Source: Lachnospiraceae bacterium
GTDB lineage: Bacteria; Bacillota; Clostridia; Lachnospirales; Lachnospiraceae
Direction of reading: 5' to 3'
DNA length: 64,000 bases
NCBI GenBank assembly: GCA_017469275.1
Contig: JAFUGT010000156.1
Coordinates: 1 to 64,000, forward strand
The position numbers and the translations under genes were made by a program. Positions 1 through 7,797 of this stretch are shown here, piece after piece; positions within the stretch are counted from its first letter, which is position 1; each line of letters opens with the position of its first letter. Under the pieces are notes generated by a model. That model searched no databases. It was not told where the DNA came from and worked only from the letters and a program-made list of their open reading frames with translations.

Positions 1-126
1 ATGTCATCACATTCACTTTCCATCGTCCTAAATGCATCATCATATGCAAAATCAGAATATATTATCCACGTAAATGTTGCCTCGCTAAAATATATTTCAT
101 CTGTACAGTTGATGCCAATATTGTAT
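1..126 (-). other. Possible 5' part of a gene running off the left edge
   Basis: One minus-strand frame is open from about position 126 to the left edge and reads like protein (it includes the stretch FTWIIYSDFAYDDAF). It has no ATG at its beginning, only an in-frame stop just upstream, so it may start at a non-ATG codon or be a gene remnant. Nothing identifies a family. The AT-rich stretch between it and position 300 contains no other gene that I can support. Confidence 0.25.
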
Positions 127-151
127 CAGACAAAAATATAAAATACCATGA

Positions 152-173
152 ATAAATTCTATAAAATCATATA
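152..173. repeat. 22-bp dispersed repeat, copy 1
   Basis: This 22-bp AT-rich sequence is repeated exactly at 35344-35365, and similarity continues loosely on both sides. Both copies lie in AT-rich noncoding DNA. It may be part of a degraded mobile element or an AT-rich upstream region. Confidence 0.5.
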
Positions 174-326
174 AATTCTATTGTCAAATCTATCATTTTG
201 TTTATAAATATATATGAAATTTTAGAATTATGGATAAAGTATAAAAAAGAACATTATTTGTACAATTATAGGTATATAATCAAAATGGATTATTCGAAAT
301 CAAATGTCAGATTATAATAAACCACG

Positions 327-369
327 AAGGGCGACCACATCAAAAATTACAATTGATGCAATCGCCCTT
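327..369. repeat. Long hairpin beside the ISL3 remnant
   Basis: The arms AAGGGCGA and TCGCCCTT enclose a second inverted pair (CATCAA / TTGATG), giving a two-part stem. No U-tract follows on either strand, so it is not a typical terminator. It lies just upstream of a transposase fragment and could be an end structure of that element. Confidence 0.45.
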
Positions 370-426
370 ATATTATGACTCTTTTATTCTGAACACTGTA
401 ACATCAAAGATAACTGACGGAAACGC

Positions 427-639
427 ATTATCCGGCACCTTGCTTTCGGTAGCAGAGGCACAATGATCACTTTCAGGCAGCGACGTTATGTCTGCAGGGA
501 CTGTGAACACTCTTTTCAGGAACCTGTCTATTGGATAATGGATAACATCCGTATCACCGCCGCTCTCTATCTTGAGATATTTTTAGGAGAGCCATCCAAA
601 TTATATCAGTTCTTGTCTGTATCATGGTGTTCTTGGTAA
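427..639 (+). pseudogene. ISL3-family transposase remnant
   Basis: The plus frame encodes RHLAFGSRG, then RQRRYVCRDCEHSF, which resembles the N-terminal zinc-ribbon region of ISL3-family transposases. Upstream, the same frame continues through a TGA at 415-417 with the family-like residues IKDN and RKRIIRHL around it. The frame ends at a TAA at 637. An intact transposase of this family is several hundred residues long, so only about 70-80 codons survive and no catalytic part is present. The 3' end of the fragment overlaps the first locus-boundary repeat, so it may mark an old insertion or recombination joint. Confidence 0.6.
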
Positions 640-650
640 TCCTGCACAAA
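619..650. repeat. Locus-boundary repeat, copy 1
   Basis: This sequence shares its left half (GTATCATGGTGTTCTTG) and right half (ATCCTGCACAAA) with 5961-5992, and its core with 16951-16978. Similarity to the second copy extends about 20 bp further left. The three copies are in the same orientation and lie at the ends of gene blocks in the capsule locus. Confidence 0.6.
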
Positions 651-694
651 ATGCTACAGGTCACCCATCCACACTATTGTCCTCTCTTGTAATT

Positions 695-3079
695 TCATAC
701 TATTGGCATTCTCTCGTTTTCAATGTATATGCCAATCTTTTCACCAGCTCCAACCCTTTTTATTCCAACATCTGCTACTACTTCTATTACTTTTCTTTCT
801 CGACTTAAAAAACTTGTTAATTCTTCCTTTGTAAAATGCAACTTTACCCCGCCTATTTGCTCATACTCATAAGTTCCGTCATCTAATTCTTCAACACTAT
901 AAACATCTCCGATATCTGCATCTCTTACACTTATGTGTGGATTGCTTAAGTAGAAAATCACTCCACGACTATTTAGTACTGCACCATAAAAACATGGATT
1001 CGCAGTAATCTTTGAGAATTTTTTTGTGGCCTCATTAAAACTTTCACTTAATGAATAATCCTTATTTCGAATCAAATACTCCGACCCTATCATCATGTCA
1101 TACTGCCGTTCGGTGAGTATCTTGATATACTCGTGATCATCATATGAGTCTGTAGTTTTAGATATCTTTTCAAGCATATCTAAATCAACCATCATACTAA
1201 TATATGTATCCATTAGGACACCACAAATTCGATTCACCATTGTGCTATCAACAGAGTGTTCAATTGTACGAGTTAAATTACATAAAGAATACAAGACCAG
1301 ATTTTTTTGACATCGTACTCCTTCAATTTTTTTTGCATTTCTTCCATATGCAACATTTTCCACAATATTCGAAATTGGTTCTATAAAAGAATTTTGGGAT
1401 TCCTCTCTTCTAAATTTCTCTGTTATCCCCTGTATGATTGTATCTTCCCATTCAGGTATCTTGGGATACTGTATTCTAATATTGTTTGCCTGTAATTGTC
1501 TATATTGCAAATCACTATTAAACACCTCTTGTTCTTTTTCCTTTTTGTACCTATCCTTTATTCCATTAACTAATGACTCAAGTAACACATTACCAATACC
1601 GTCTCTCTCTCTTTTAACACTGTGGGAATCAAGAAAAACCATGTATTGTTGAATACGTTCTGTTAGAGATTCAAAATCGGTACTTTCTGAAGAATACACA
1701 AAATTAGTTGTTGATTCCTTAACATAGCCGATAAAATCCTCTATTCTGTGCCATTCATCTGTCATCCAATCAAGCCCATCAATTCCATAATAGTTCGTAG
1801 GAAATCCGAGTTTGCCAATACACTTCTTGTTATTATATAAAATGCTGAACAAACAAAAATCGCGAACCACAGGCTCAAGTATCAAAACACCAAAACCATT
1901 TTTACGCATACGATAGTCAAAGGACTTAAGCAGCTCCTTTATATGATATTCTTTATTAGCATGGATTCTATTACCATCTTTGTCTGATATAAAATCCGTT
2001 TTTAATTCATCGATAAGAATATCTGACACGTCATGTTGGTTTATAAAATCAAGATACTTACCACTTGTATCAGACAAAAATTTTCTTGCTGATTCTCTAA
2101 GTAATTTATCAACAAACACGTCAGACTCTCGGTAAGCCATATAATATAGAAATGCTCTTGAAATAACTATAACTCTTCGTTTTATCTCAACTCTATCTGG
2201 CAAATCTTCAGTATACATAGATTCCGAATACAAACCTTCGCCAACAATATCAAACTGACCATTGTCTATCAAGCCACAAACCAACATTGATGAAGCACTT
2301 GTAATTGCAGAAAGAAGATACTTCCTAAATTTCGCGTGAATGAATTCATATTCATTGCTAGTATCCTGTTGAAAATTATGATCCAACCATAAGTGAATCT
2401 GGTTTTTCCAGTATGATAATGCTATATTATCTACCGACCCATTTTTCCCCTGTTCCAAAACATAATATCCAATAAATCGAAGTATATCTAAAATAGTTGA
2501 TTTGGGTCCCCAAACAAATGAAGTCTCCTCAAAACTACCATCTATTTCACACTTCTGATGTTCTACCGCAAGGCATAAGTCGGTAATTAACATATGATAA
2601 AGAAGTTCATACAAGTTAAATTGTTCAGCTATAGCTGACGTCGGAACCTTCATTAGGATATGATTAAAGAATCTAAACACATTAGAGTAATTTACAACTT
2701 CGAAATATCTAATATTTTTTATACCTCTTGGTCTAATACCCTCCTCACAAATCTGCTCATATATAGTTTTATAGATGAAAGCAAGTAATCTAAGGCATAA
2801 AACCTTAGATCTAGAATCATCTGAACTTGCACATGAATCCACAAGCTTCTCACAATTATTTTCAAGAGTTTCTAATGTATAATAACTATGATTCTCATTT
2901 CTTAATGACCAGACTTGAGTAATGATTGAAGCAAATGGGTCAAGATAATCTTCAAAACCAAAAACATCTCCATTTGACAATACTTCTGAGAATGCATCAA
3001 TAAATTTATCTTGCTGATCTTTTGCAGCATTTCTTTTGTGATTATCAAATTTTTTTATAATTGTTGATAATGGATTCAT
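695..3079 (-). CDS. Large soluble protein of unknown function
   Basis: This is a 794-residue protein that I do not recognise. It has no signal peptide or obvious membrane segment and looks mostly helical and charged; the last 100 residues look more strand-rich. No nucleotide-binding, nuclease or glycosyltransferase motif is visible. The ATG overlaps the stop of the upstream membrane protein gene by four bases (ATGA), so the two are probably translationally coupled and work together. It is the last gene of the heptose end of the capsule locus, followed by a boundary repeat and a transposase remnant. It could be cargo acquired by the locus, such as a two-gene defence or signalling module, rather than part of polysaccharide synthesis. 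That reading is inference only. Confidence 0.75.
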   Translation of the reverse strand: MNPLSTIIKKFDNHKRNAAKDQQDKFIDAFSEVLSNGDVFGFEDYLDPFASIITQVWSLRNENHSYYTLETLENNCEKLVDSCASSDDSRSKVLCLRLLAFIYKTIYEQICEEGIRPRGIKNIRYFEVVNYSNVFRFFNHILMKVPTSAIAEQFNLYELLYHMLITDLCLAVEHQKCEIDGSFEETSFVWGPKSTILDILRFIGYYVLEQGKNGSVDNIALSYWKNQIHLWLDHNFQQDTSNEYEFIHAKFRKYLLSAITSASSMLVCGLIDNGQFDIVGEGLYSESMYTEDLPDRVEIKRRVIVISRAFLYYMAYRESDVFVDKLLRESARKFLSDTSGKYLDFINQHDVSDILIDELKTDFISDKDGNRIHANKEYHIKELLKSFDYRMRKNGFGVLILEPVVRDFCLFSILYNNKKCIGKLGFPTNYYGIDGLDWMTDEWHRIEDFIGYVKESTTNFVYSSESTDFESLTERIQQYMVFLDSHSVKRERDGIGNVLLESLVNGIKDRYKKEKEQEVFNSDLQYRQLQANNIRIQYPKIPEWEDTIIQGITEKFRREESQNSFIEPISNIVENVAYGRNAKKIEGVRCQKNLVLYSLCNLTRTIEHSVDSTMVNRICGVLMDTYISMMVDLDMLEKISKTTDSYDDHEYIKILTERQYDMMIGSEYLIRNKDYSLSESFNEATKKFSKITANPCFYGAVLNSRGVIFYLSNPHISVRDADIGDVYSVEELDDGTYEYEQIGGVKLHFTKEELTSFLSRERKVIEVVADVGIKRVGAGEKIGIYIENERMPIV

Positions 3080-3618
3080 ATCTTCTGACTATATCCCTCT
3101 TGTATTTTCCCAGATTTCTTTTTGGTTTTTCCCAGAATTTGATTTGATAAGCTATAATAACGAATTTCTTCTTTTATCTTATCGCTATCGATAAATACGC
3201 AAAAAACATTGCTTCCCGTAATCCAAACAAGAATCATCTCAGAAATAAAAAGAGCAAGAATCACGTAATTCCAGCATAGCCAAAGACATATTGTTGAAAC
3301 AACTAAATCAATCAGCGATAAACCCAACACAACCTTTTGCTTGAAGATTCTCGGCTTAAAATTTAGGTAAAAGCTTGCATATCCTATCCCCAAATATTGG
3401 TCATGTATTACATTACCCAGCAAAGATACCAAAGCGATTGTCAACGTCATTATGGTGGCATTAATCTGAACAATAATGCCCGCTGTATTATCATTAATAT
3501 CTGGAATACAGCATATATGACACCTTTGTAATACAGTGCCTACTGCAATCAAAAATATTATTAATATGCAAAGAATCAATTCTTTAATAATACGACACTT
3601 CATTTTTAATTTAACCAT
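3076..3618 (-). CDS. Small four-helix membrane protein of unknown function
   Basis: This 180-residue protein has about four hydrophobic segments (near residues 10-30, 47-68, 93-116 and 118-140) and a lysine-rich C-terminal tail (KTKKKSGK) that would lie in the cytoplasm. I cannot assign a family. Its ATG directly follows the TGA of the HddC-GmhB gene (TGAATG), and its own stop overlaps the start of the 794-residue protein. It is therefore in the same operon as both. The tight coupling to a large soluble partner suggests a membrane-anchored two-component module. Confidence 0.7.
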   Translation of the reverse strand: MVKLKMKCRIIKELILCILIIFLIAVGTVLQRCHICCIPDINDNTAGIIVQINATIMTLTIALVSLLGNVIHDQYLGIGYASFYLNFKPRIFKQKVVLGLSLIDLVVSTICLWLCWNYVILALFISEMILVWITGSNVFCVFIDSDKIKEEIRYYSLSNQILGKTKKKSGKIQEGYSQKI

Positions 3619-4962
3619 TCAAAAAAGCTTCTTCAAGATCTTCTTTACAACTGCTAACAGGCTCTCACCTGCAATATCCTGTCCATATTCTCCTTCTCCA
3701 ACCAAAGCGGTATGCGTTCCAGCATTCTTTCCAGCCTTTACATCATTCTCTCCATCACCGATCATCCAGCTATTGCTCAGGTCTATATTATAGTCATAAG
3801 CAGCAGACAACAACATTCCCGGCTTCGGTTTCCGACAATCGCAGTCGATTTTTAGAGCTTCTATCTCTCCAGCGTAACCCTTATGGGGATGGTGCGGACA
3901 ATAGTAGAGACCATCGATGTAAGCTCCCTCAGCACCTAACAACGTTTCCATTTTATTGTGGATCTCATAAAGCCGCTCTGTCGTTACTTCTCCCCGTGCT
4001 ATCACCGGCTGATTAGTGCATACCACCGCGAGATAACCGGATGAATTAATAAGTTTGATTGCTTCTGCGACACCGTCTATCAATTCAAAGTCTGAAATAT
4101 TACGCAGAAATCCCACATACTTATTGATTGTTCCGTCACGATCCAAGAAGATGGCGCGTTGTGGGTTACTGAGATTTTTCGCAGCCACTACTCCAGAACT
4201 GAAGTCTCGGTTGACCTGATTAAACCTTTCCGGTGTTCCCATGTCCTTGACATACTCAGGACTATCATAGGCGAACATAACACCTGTTCCACAAAGCGGC
4301 TTCAGAATCTGTCGGTCGAGATCGACCTTGATGACTTTCCCTGTCTCTGCATTTGTGGTTCCGATAAGGTCTACATTTAACCCTGTACGCTCAATCGTCA
4401 TATCTAACACAGCAGGATCGATAACATGCAAACCGGCGTTAACTTTGTTCTTGTAGTATTTCGGTCTTAGGTCTTCTTTAGTTAGCCATGACTTTACCGA
4501 TCCATCAGACTCCGCAATAATTAATCCTGAATCATACGGATGAGAATTTGGATGCGTGAAAAGGGTTACAAGAGCTCTATGATCCTGGTGGAACCTAACC
4601 ATTCTGTTAAAGTCAATCTCAAACACTGCATCGGCGTTTAATAATAGAAATGGCTCCTGAAGCTCAGACCTTAACTTAAACAGCGCCCCTGCGTTACCAA
4701 GCGGAGTAGATTCTATATAGTATTGAATTGTGCAGCTAAAACGGGAGCCCTCGCCAAAATAAGACTGTATCTGGTCAGCCATATGTGATACAGTAAGTAC
4801 TATATCTGTAAATCCCTGAGAAGCAAGAGATTCAATCTCCCACTGCAGCACTGGTTTAGCGATGCCTGATTCGTTCTTTATCGGAATTAAAGGCTTAGGA
4901 ATATTGGGGAAGAGATCGCTAATTCTCGTTCCCTTTCCTCCTGCCATGATTACTGTTTTCAT
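3619..4962 (-). CDS. hddC-gmhB: Fused heptose-1-phosphate guanylyltransferase / heptose bisphosphate phosphatase
   Basis: This 447-residue protein joins two steps of GDP-D-glycero-D-manno-heptose synthesis. Residues 1-235 are a sugar nucleotidyltransferase with the signature MAGGKGTR (6-13) and the metal-binding NADA (109-112), matching HddC. Residues 268-447 are a HAD phosphatase of the GmhB/histidinol-phosphatase type, with DRDGT (274-278), TNQ (316-318), the zinc-site cysteines and histidines around CPHHPH (355-360) and CDC (374-376), and GDGEND (402-407). The phosphatase would remove the 7-phosphate of heptose 1,7-bisphosphate and the transferase would then add GMP. The start follows a good ribosome binding site (AAGAAGGAC). 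GmhA lies upstream in the same operon, and the kinase HddA is about 10 kb upstream in the locus. The usual arrangement is two separate genes. Confidence 0.9.
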   Translation of the reverse strand: MKTVIMAGGKGTRISDLFPNIPKPLIPIKNESGIAKPVLQWEIESLASQGFTDIVLTVSHMADQIQSYFGEGSRFSCTIQYYIESTPLGNAGALFKLRSELQEPFLLLNADAVFEIDFNRMVRFHQDHRALVTLFTHPNSHPYDSGLIIAESDGSVKSWLTKEDLRPKYYKNKVNAGLHVIDPAVLDMTIERTGLNVDLIGTTNAETGKVIKVDLDRQILKPLCGTGVMFAYDSPEYVKDMGTPERFNQVNRDFSSGVVAAKNLSNPQRAIFLDRDGTINKYVGFLRNISDFELIDGVAEAIKLINSSGYLAVVCTNQPVIARGEVTTERLYEIHNKMETLLGAEGAYIDGLYYCPHHPHKGYAGEIEALKIDCDCRKPKPGMLLSAAYDYNIDLSNSWMIGDGENDVKAGKNAGTHTALVGEGEYGQDIAGESLLAVVKKILKKLF

Positions 4963-4977
4963 TTTCGCTTGTCCTTC

Positions 4978-5088
4978 TTATCCCTTTTTGTCTTCCACTG
5001 CTTTTCCTTCTCGAAATACTTTACCGTGTGCAATCGCATTCCTGATGTGTCTCAGCCAATCTCTGCCCTCTGATGATCCCTTCGCCAT
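4978..5088 (-). pseudogene. HEPN-like fragment (36 codons)
   Basis: Between gmhA and the hddC-gmhB fusion, a short minus-strand frame contains WLRHIRNAIAHGKVFREG. The RNAIAH part fits the R-x4-H motif of HEPN-domain proteins, many of which are RNases of toxin or defence systems. The frame has no visible ribosome binding site, is far shorter than a complete HEPN domain, and its end overlaps the ribosome binding site of hddC-gmhB. I read it as a remnant left by recombination. It could also be a chance match, as the motif is short. Confidence 0.4.
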
Positions 5089-5120
5089 ATAAATACAAGG
5101 ATAACCGATAACCACACTTA

Positions 5121-5774
5121 TTACTGCTCTGTTCCAAAGAACCTGTCCTCAAGCATCAGGCACAGGCAGTGATAAACAGGAAGATGCAGTTCTTGAATCA
5201 TGTAAGTCTCATCCTCGGGAACTCTGATACACACATCCGCAACCTTAGCCAGTTCTCCACCTTTAGCTCCTGTTAAACCGATTACCTTGATACCGAGAGC
5301 ACGCGCTACAACTGTAGCAGACATCACGTTCTTAGAATTTCCAGAAGTGGATATTCCGAGGAACACATCACCAGGTCTGCCGAAACCATAGAGCTGCTGG
5401 GCAAAGACACCGAGTCCGTCAACATCATTGATGTAAGCCGTTGTCAATGCTTCGTGGGCAACAAGTGGTATAGCCATAAGTCCACGTTCTAAGTTTTTTG
5501 AGAGGCTTTCTCCTAGGATTGGATCAATAGATTTCAGCTTGTCAACAAAATCAGTAGGCACTGGTCTCGGAGTCTTAAACCGTTTCATGAGTTCCCCAGC
5601 GATATGTTCTGAGTCTGCAGCGGAGCCACCGTTTCCAGCTATCAGGAGTTTGTGGTCAGATGCGTAGGCTTCCTCCATAATTTCATAAGCCTTGGTGATG
5701 TCATCTCTACATGATTCGAGAACCGGATAACGTGAGATTAATGTGTCAATGTGTTTCATTAAGCGTTGTTCCAT
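5121..5774 (-). CDS. gmhA: Sedoheptulose-7-phosphate isomerase
   Basis: This 217-residue SIS-domain protein converts sedoheptulose 7-phosphate to D-glycero-D-manno-heptose 7-phosphate, the first step of nucleotide-activated heptose synthesis. The phosphosugar-binding loop AGNGGSAADSEHIAGEL near residues 46-62 is characteristic of GmhA, and later SIS elements (GISTSGNSKN, GLTGAKGG) are present. Its length fits the family. The start follows AAAAGGGG at good spacing. It is followed by the HEPN-like fragment and the fusion that performs later pathway steps. The 200 bp upstream contain five copies of the heptamer AACACCA. Confidence 0.92.
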   Translation of the reverse strand: MEQRLMKHIDTLISRYPVLESCRDDITKAYEIMEEAYASDHKLLIAGNGGSAADSEHIAGELMKRFKTPRPVPTDFVDKLKSIDPILGESLSKNLERGLMAIPLVAHEALTTAYINDVDGLGVFAQQLYGFGRPGDVFLGISTSGNSKNVMSATVVARALGIKVIGLTGAKGGELAKVADVCIRVPEDETYMIQELHLPVYHCLCLMLEDRFFGTEQ

Positions 5775-5793
5775 AGAAATTTACCCCTTTTAT

Positions 5794-5992
5794 TTGGTTG
5801 TCCGCTTTTTCTTGGTGTTTCCACTTGATATATTGGTGTTTCACCACTCTTTAACGGAGCTCTTCTCACTTTCCTGGTGTTGTCAATAACCTCTTTGCTT
5901 AGCTGGTGTTTTTTGTACAGTTCTGACAAACCTCACCAGCCTCTATATCAGTTCTCCGCTGTATCATGGTGTTCTTGTTCATCCTGCACAAA
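5794..5992. repeat. AACACCA repeat cluster and boundary repeat, copy 2
   Basis: Upstream of gmhA the transcribed strand carries AACACCA five times in 161 bp (plus-strand TGGTGTT at 5813, 5834, 5875, 5904 and 5967). The first copy lies in a 27-bp stretch (5794-5820) identical to 16934-16960. The last lies in a 32-bp stretch (5961-5992) closely matching 619-650 and partly 16951-16978. This region holds no convincing gene. It looks like an accumulation of recombination scars or a reiterated site. Confidence 0.6.
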
Positions 5993-6081
5993 TTTCATGC
6001 TTTTTCCGCCCTTTTAACAATTGAGGTTTTCCATAGCCGTAACAGAGCCCTTTGGGTTATAATCATTTTTGCACAAACAAT

Positions 6082-6219
6082 CCACACGCACAAAAACACC
6101 ATTACGGTCATGGAAAGCATCAATTGTTATATTCTATTTTCATCTTTTATATTTTCTATTTTATCTTATGTATTTCTCCTGCTGTTCCATCTCCTGCAAT
6201 GGTGTATTTGCGCGTGTGG
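6082..6219. repeat. Inverted-repeat element (about 140 bp)
   Basis: Arms at 6082-6103 and 6198-6219 are inverted copies matching at 20 of 22 bases, separated by about 95 bp of AT-rich DNA. The arms include AACACCATT, linking them to the AACACCA repeats nearby. The right arm supplies the last codons of the 118-residue frame at 6161-6517. The element therefore probably truncated that gene. Confidence 0.5.
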
Positions 6220-6517
6220 AACGATTATTTATCTTAAAGGAGGAAATTCCATACTTCACACCCATATTCCAAATCTTTTGGAGAGACGTATTCTTATCTC
6301 CATCGATAAGACCAGTCCCAACACCAGTCACACCATTGAAAGTATCAACCAATTTCTGTTCATCAAGGTCAAAAGTAATTCCTGATAAATTCTTCAAGCC
6401 ATCCAACCATTCGTTAATCACAAAATTCTCAAGATATGTATTTAGACAAAACTCGATTAATGACGGCAGAATAAATGTCGTTGTACAGGCATCTTTCAAT
6501 TCATCCATGAATACCAT
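6161..6517 (-). pseudogene. Truncated hypothetical protein
   Basis: This frame encodes 118 residues of unknown family, with a helical N-terminal half. The last 20 or so codons lie inside the inverted-repeat element at 6082-6219 and are probably not native sequence. Upstream, a second frame (6496-6648) overlaps its start in a different reading phase. The two may be halves of a single gene broken by a frameshift around 6496-6517. The ribosome binding site (AGAAAG) is weak. I cannot name a function. Confidence 0.4.
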
Positions 6518-6648
6518 TTTATCTTTCTATAAACTATAGAGTCAAATAATCTGTATATAATTTTATCTTCCTTGGTTGATTTCAACTCATCTCCACCAGA
6601 AGATAAATAGAATTCCTTTATTGATTGTTTACATATAGCATAGGACAT
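6496..6648 (-). other. Short frame (50 codons), possible 5' half of the broken gene
   Basis: An ATG-initiated frame starting just after the glycosyltransferase upstream encodes a charged 50-residue sequence (it includes GGDELKSTKEDKIIYRLF). It overlaps the next frame by 22 bases in another phase. It has no clear ribosome binding site. It could be a small protein, or the N-terminal part of the 118-residue frame before a frameshift. Confidence 0.3.
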
Positions 6649-6651
6649 TTT

Positions 6652-7797
6652 TTAATTATTAGACCAATCTATAAAAAATCCACTTTTGATTATCCGTGAC
6701 ATCATAAAGTTATTCTTCAAATATCTCATTCGCTCTAAATATACATCTTCATAGTTTATATTCATAGACATAGCTTCTTGTAATGCTCTCGATAGTTCTT
6801 TTATCTTTAGCTCTCGTTCAGATGAAGTTATGATTTTAAAATATCCATCATCACCACTTAAATCCCTAACGCATCCCACATCAGTCGATATAATATAATC
6901 TCCGAATAAAGCTGCTTCAATCAGTACCAATCCAGATGATTCATATCTAGATGTTAAAACAAATATGCTTGCACTTTTATATTTCTCTTTTATTTGGTTT
7001 ATATCAGTTAGTTCTCCAGTAAAAATTATTTTATCACTCTGTTTAGGGTTTTCTTCATAGAATCTATCTATTTTTTTCTCAAATTCATCTGAGATTGGAC
7101 CTATTATTTCTACGCGCCAATCATTGAAATTTAGGTATCTCAAACTTTCCAAAAAAAGTTCTGTATCTTTCTGATATGAACCGATTCTACCTACTGTAAT
7201 TATTATCTTTTCTTTTTCGCTTGCCTCAGTAAAATCATATATACTATCATCCAACCCATTCGGTGCATATTCTAATTTTTCACTAAAAAAAGAAATTTTT
7301 TTCAAATTTTCATATATTTTTTTTGTTTCTACTGTAATTAAATCGCATTTTTTTAACAATAACTTGTTAAGTATTAACTTAAACCAGTGATTATTTTCTA
7401 TGTCTTTTATATAATCTTTACCATTATCGTCGCAATCAAGTTTCAAATACACCTTAGTTCTGCAAGTTATTTTCAAATAATACAAAAAAAACAAATGTGA
7501 TAATTTGTAATGAAAAATCATTATATGTGAAACCTGTTCAATGAACACAAGTTTTTTTATAGCAATTAAATAACTAATACTTTTGCTATAATCATCTAAT
7601 TCTTTTTCAACATATACCGGCCAAATAATAACACCTCTATACTCTCTTTTTTTTTCATCTTTTTTTCTTGTTGGATAGAATATTATACCCTCATTAAAGT
7701 ACTCTTTAGTTAAATATATAGGAAACAAACCAACATCCTTTTTTAGATGTACTTCTTGTAATTTAATAAAGAATACTAATGCAAATTTCTTTTCCAT
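6652..7797 (-). CDS. Glycosyltransferase, GT4-type
   Basis: This 381-residue protein has the two-domain GT-B layout of family 4. The C-terminal half starts at IIITVGRIG and carries the donor-site segment SRYESSGLVLIEAA, with the spaced glutamates typical of retaining GT4 enzymes. It would add a sugar from a nucleotide donor to the lipid-linked repeat unit on the inner face of the membrane. The acceptor and donor cannot be read from sequence. The start overlaps the end of the broken acyltransferase by 22 bases, with GAAAGG at suitable distance, so it is part of the same operon. Confidence 0.85.
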   Translation of the reverse strand: MEKKFALVFFIKLQEVHLKKDVGLFPIYLTKEYFNEGIIFYPTRKKDEKKREYRGVIIWPVYVEKELDDYSKSISYLIAIKKLVFIEQVSHIMIFHYKLSHLFFLYYLKITCRTKVYLKLDCDDNGKDYIKDIENNHWFKLILNKLLLKKCDLITVETKKIYENLKKISFFSEKLEYAPNGLDDSIYDFTEASEKEKIIITVGRIGSYQKDTELFLESLRYLNFNDWRVEIIGPISDEFEKKIDRFYEENPKQSDKIIFTGELTDINQIKEKYKSASIFVLTSRYESSGLVLIEAALFGDYIISTDVGCVRDLSGDDGYFKIITSSERELKIKELSRALQEAMSMNINYEDVYLERMRYLKNNFMMSRIIKSGFFIDWSNN

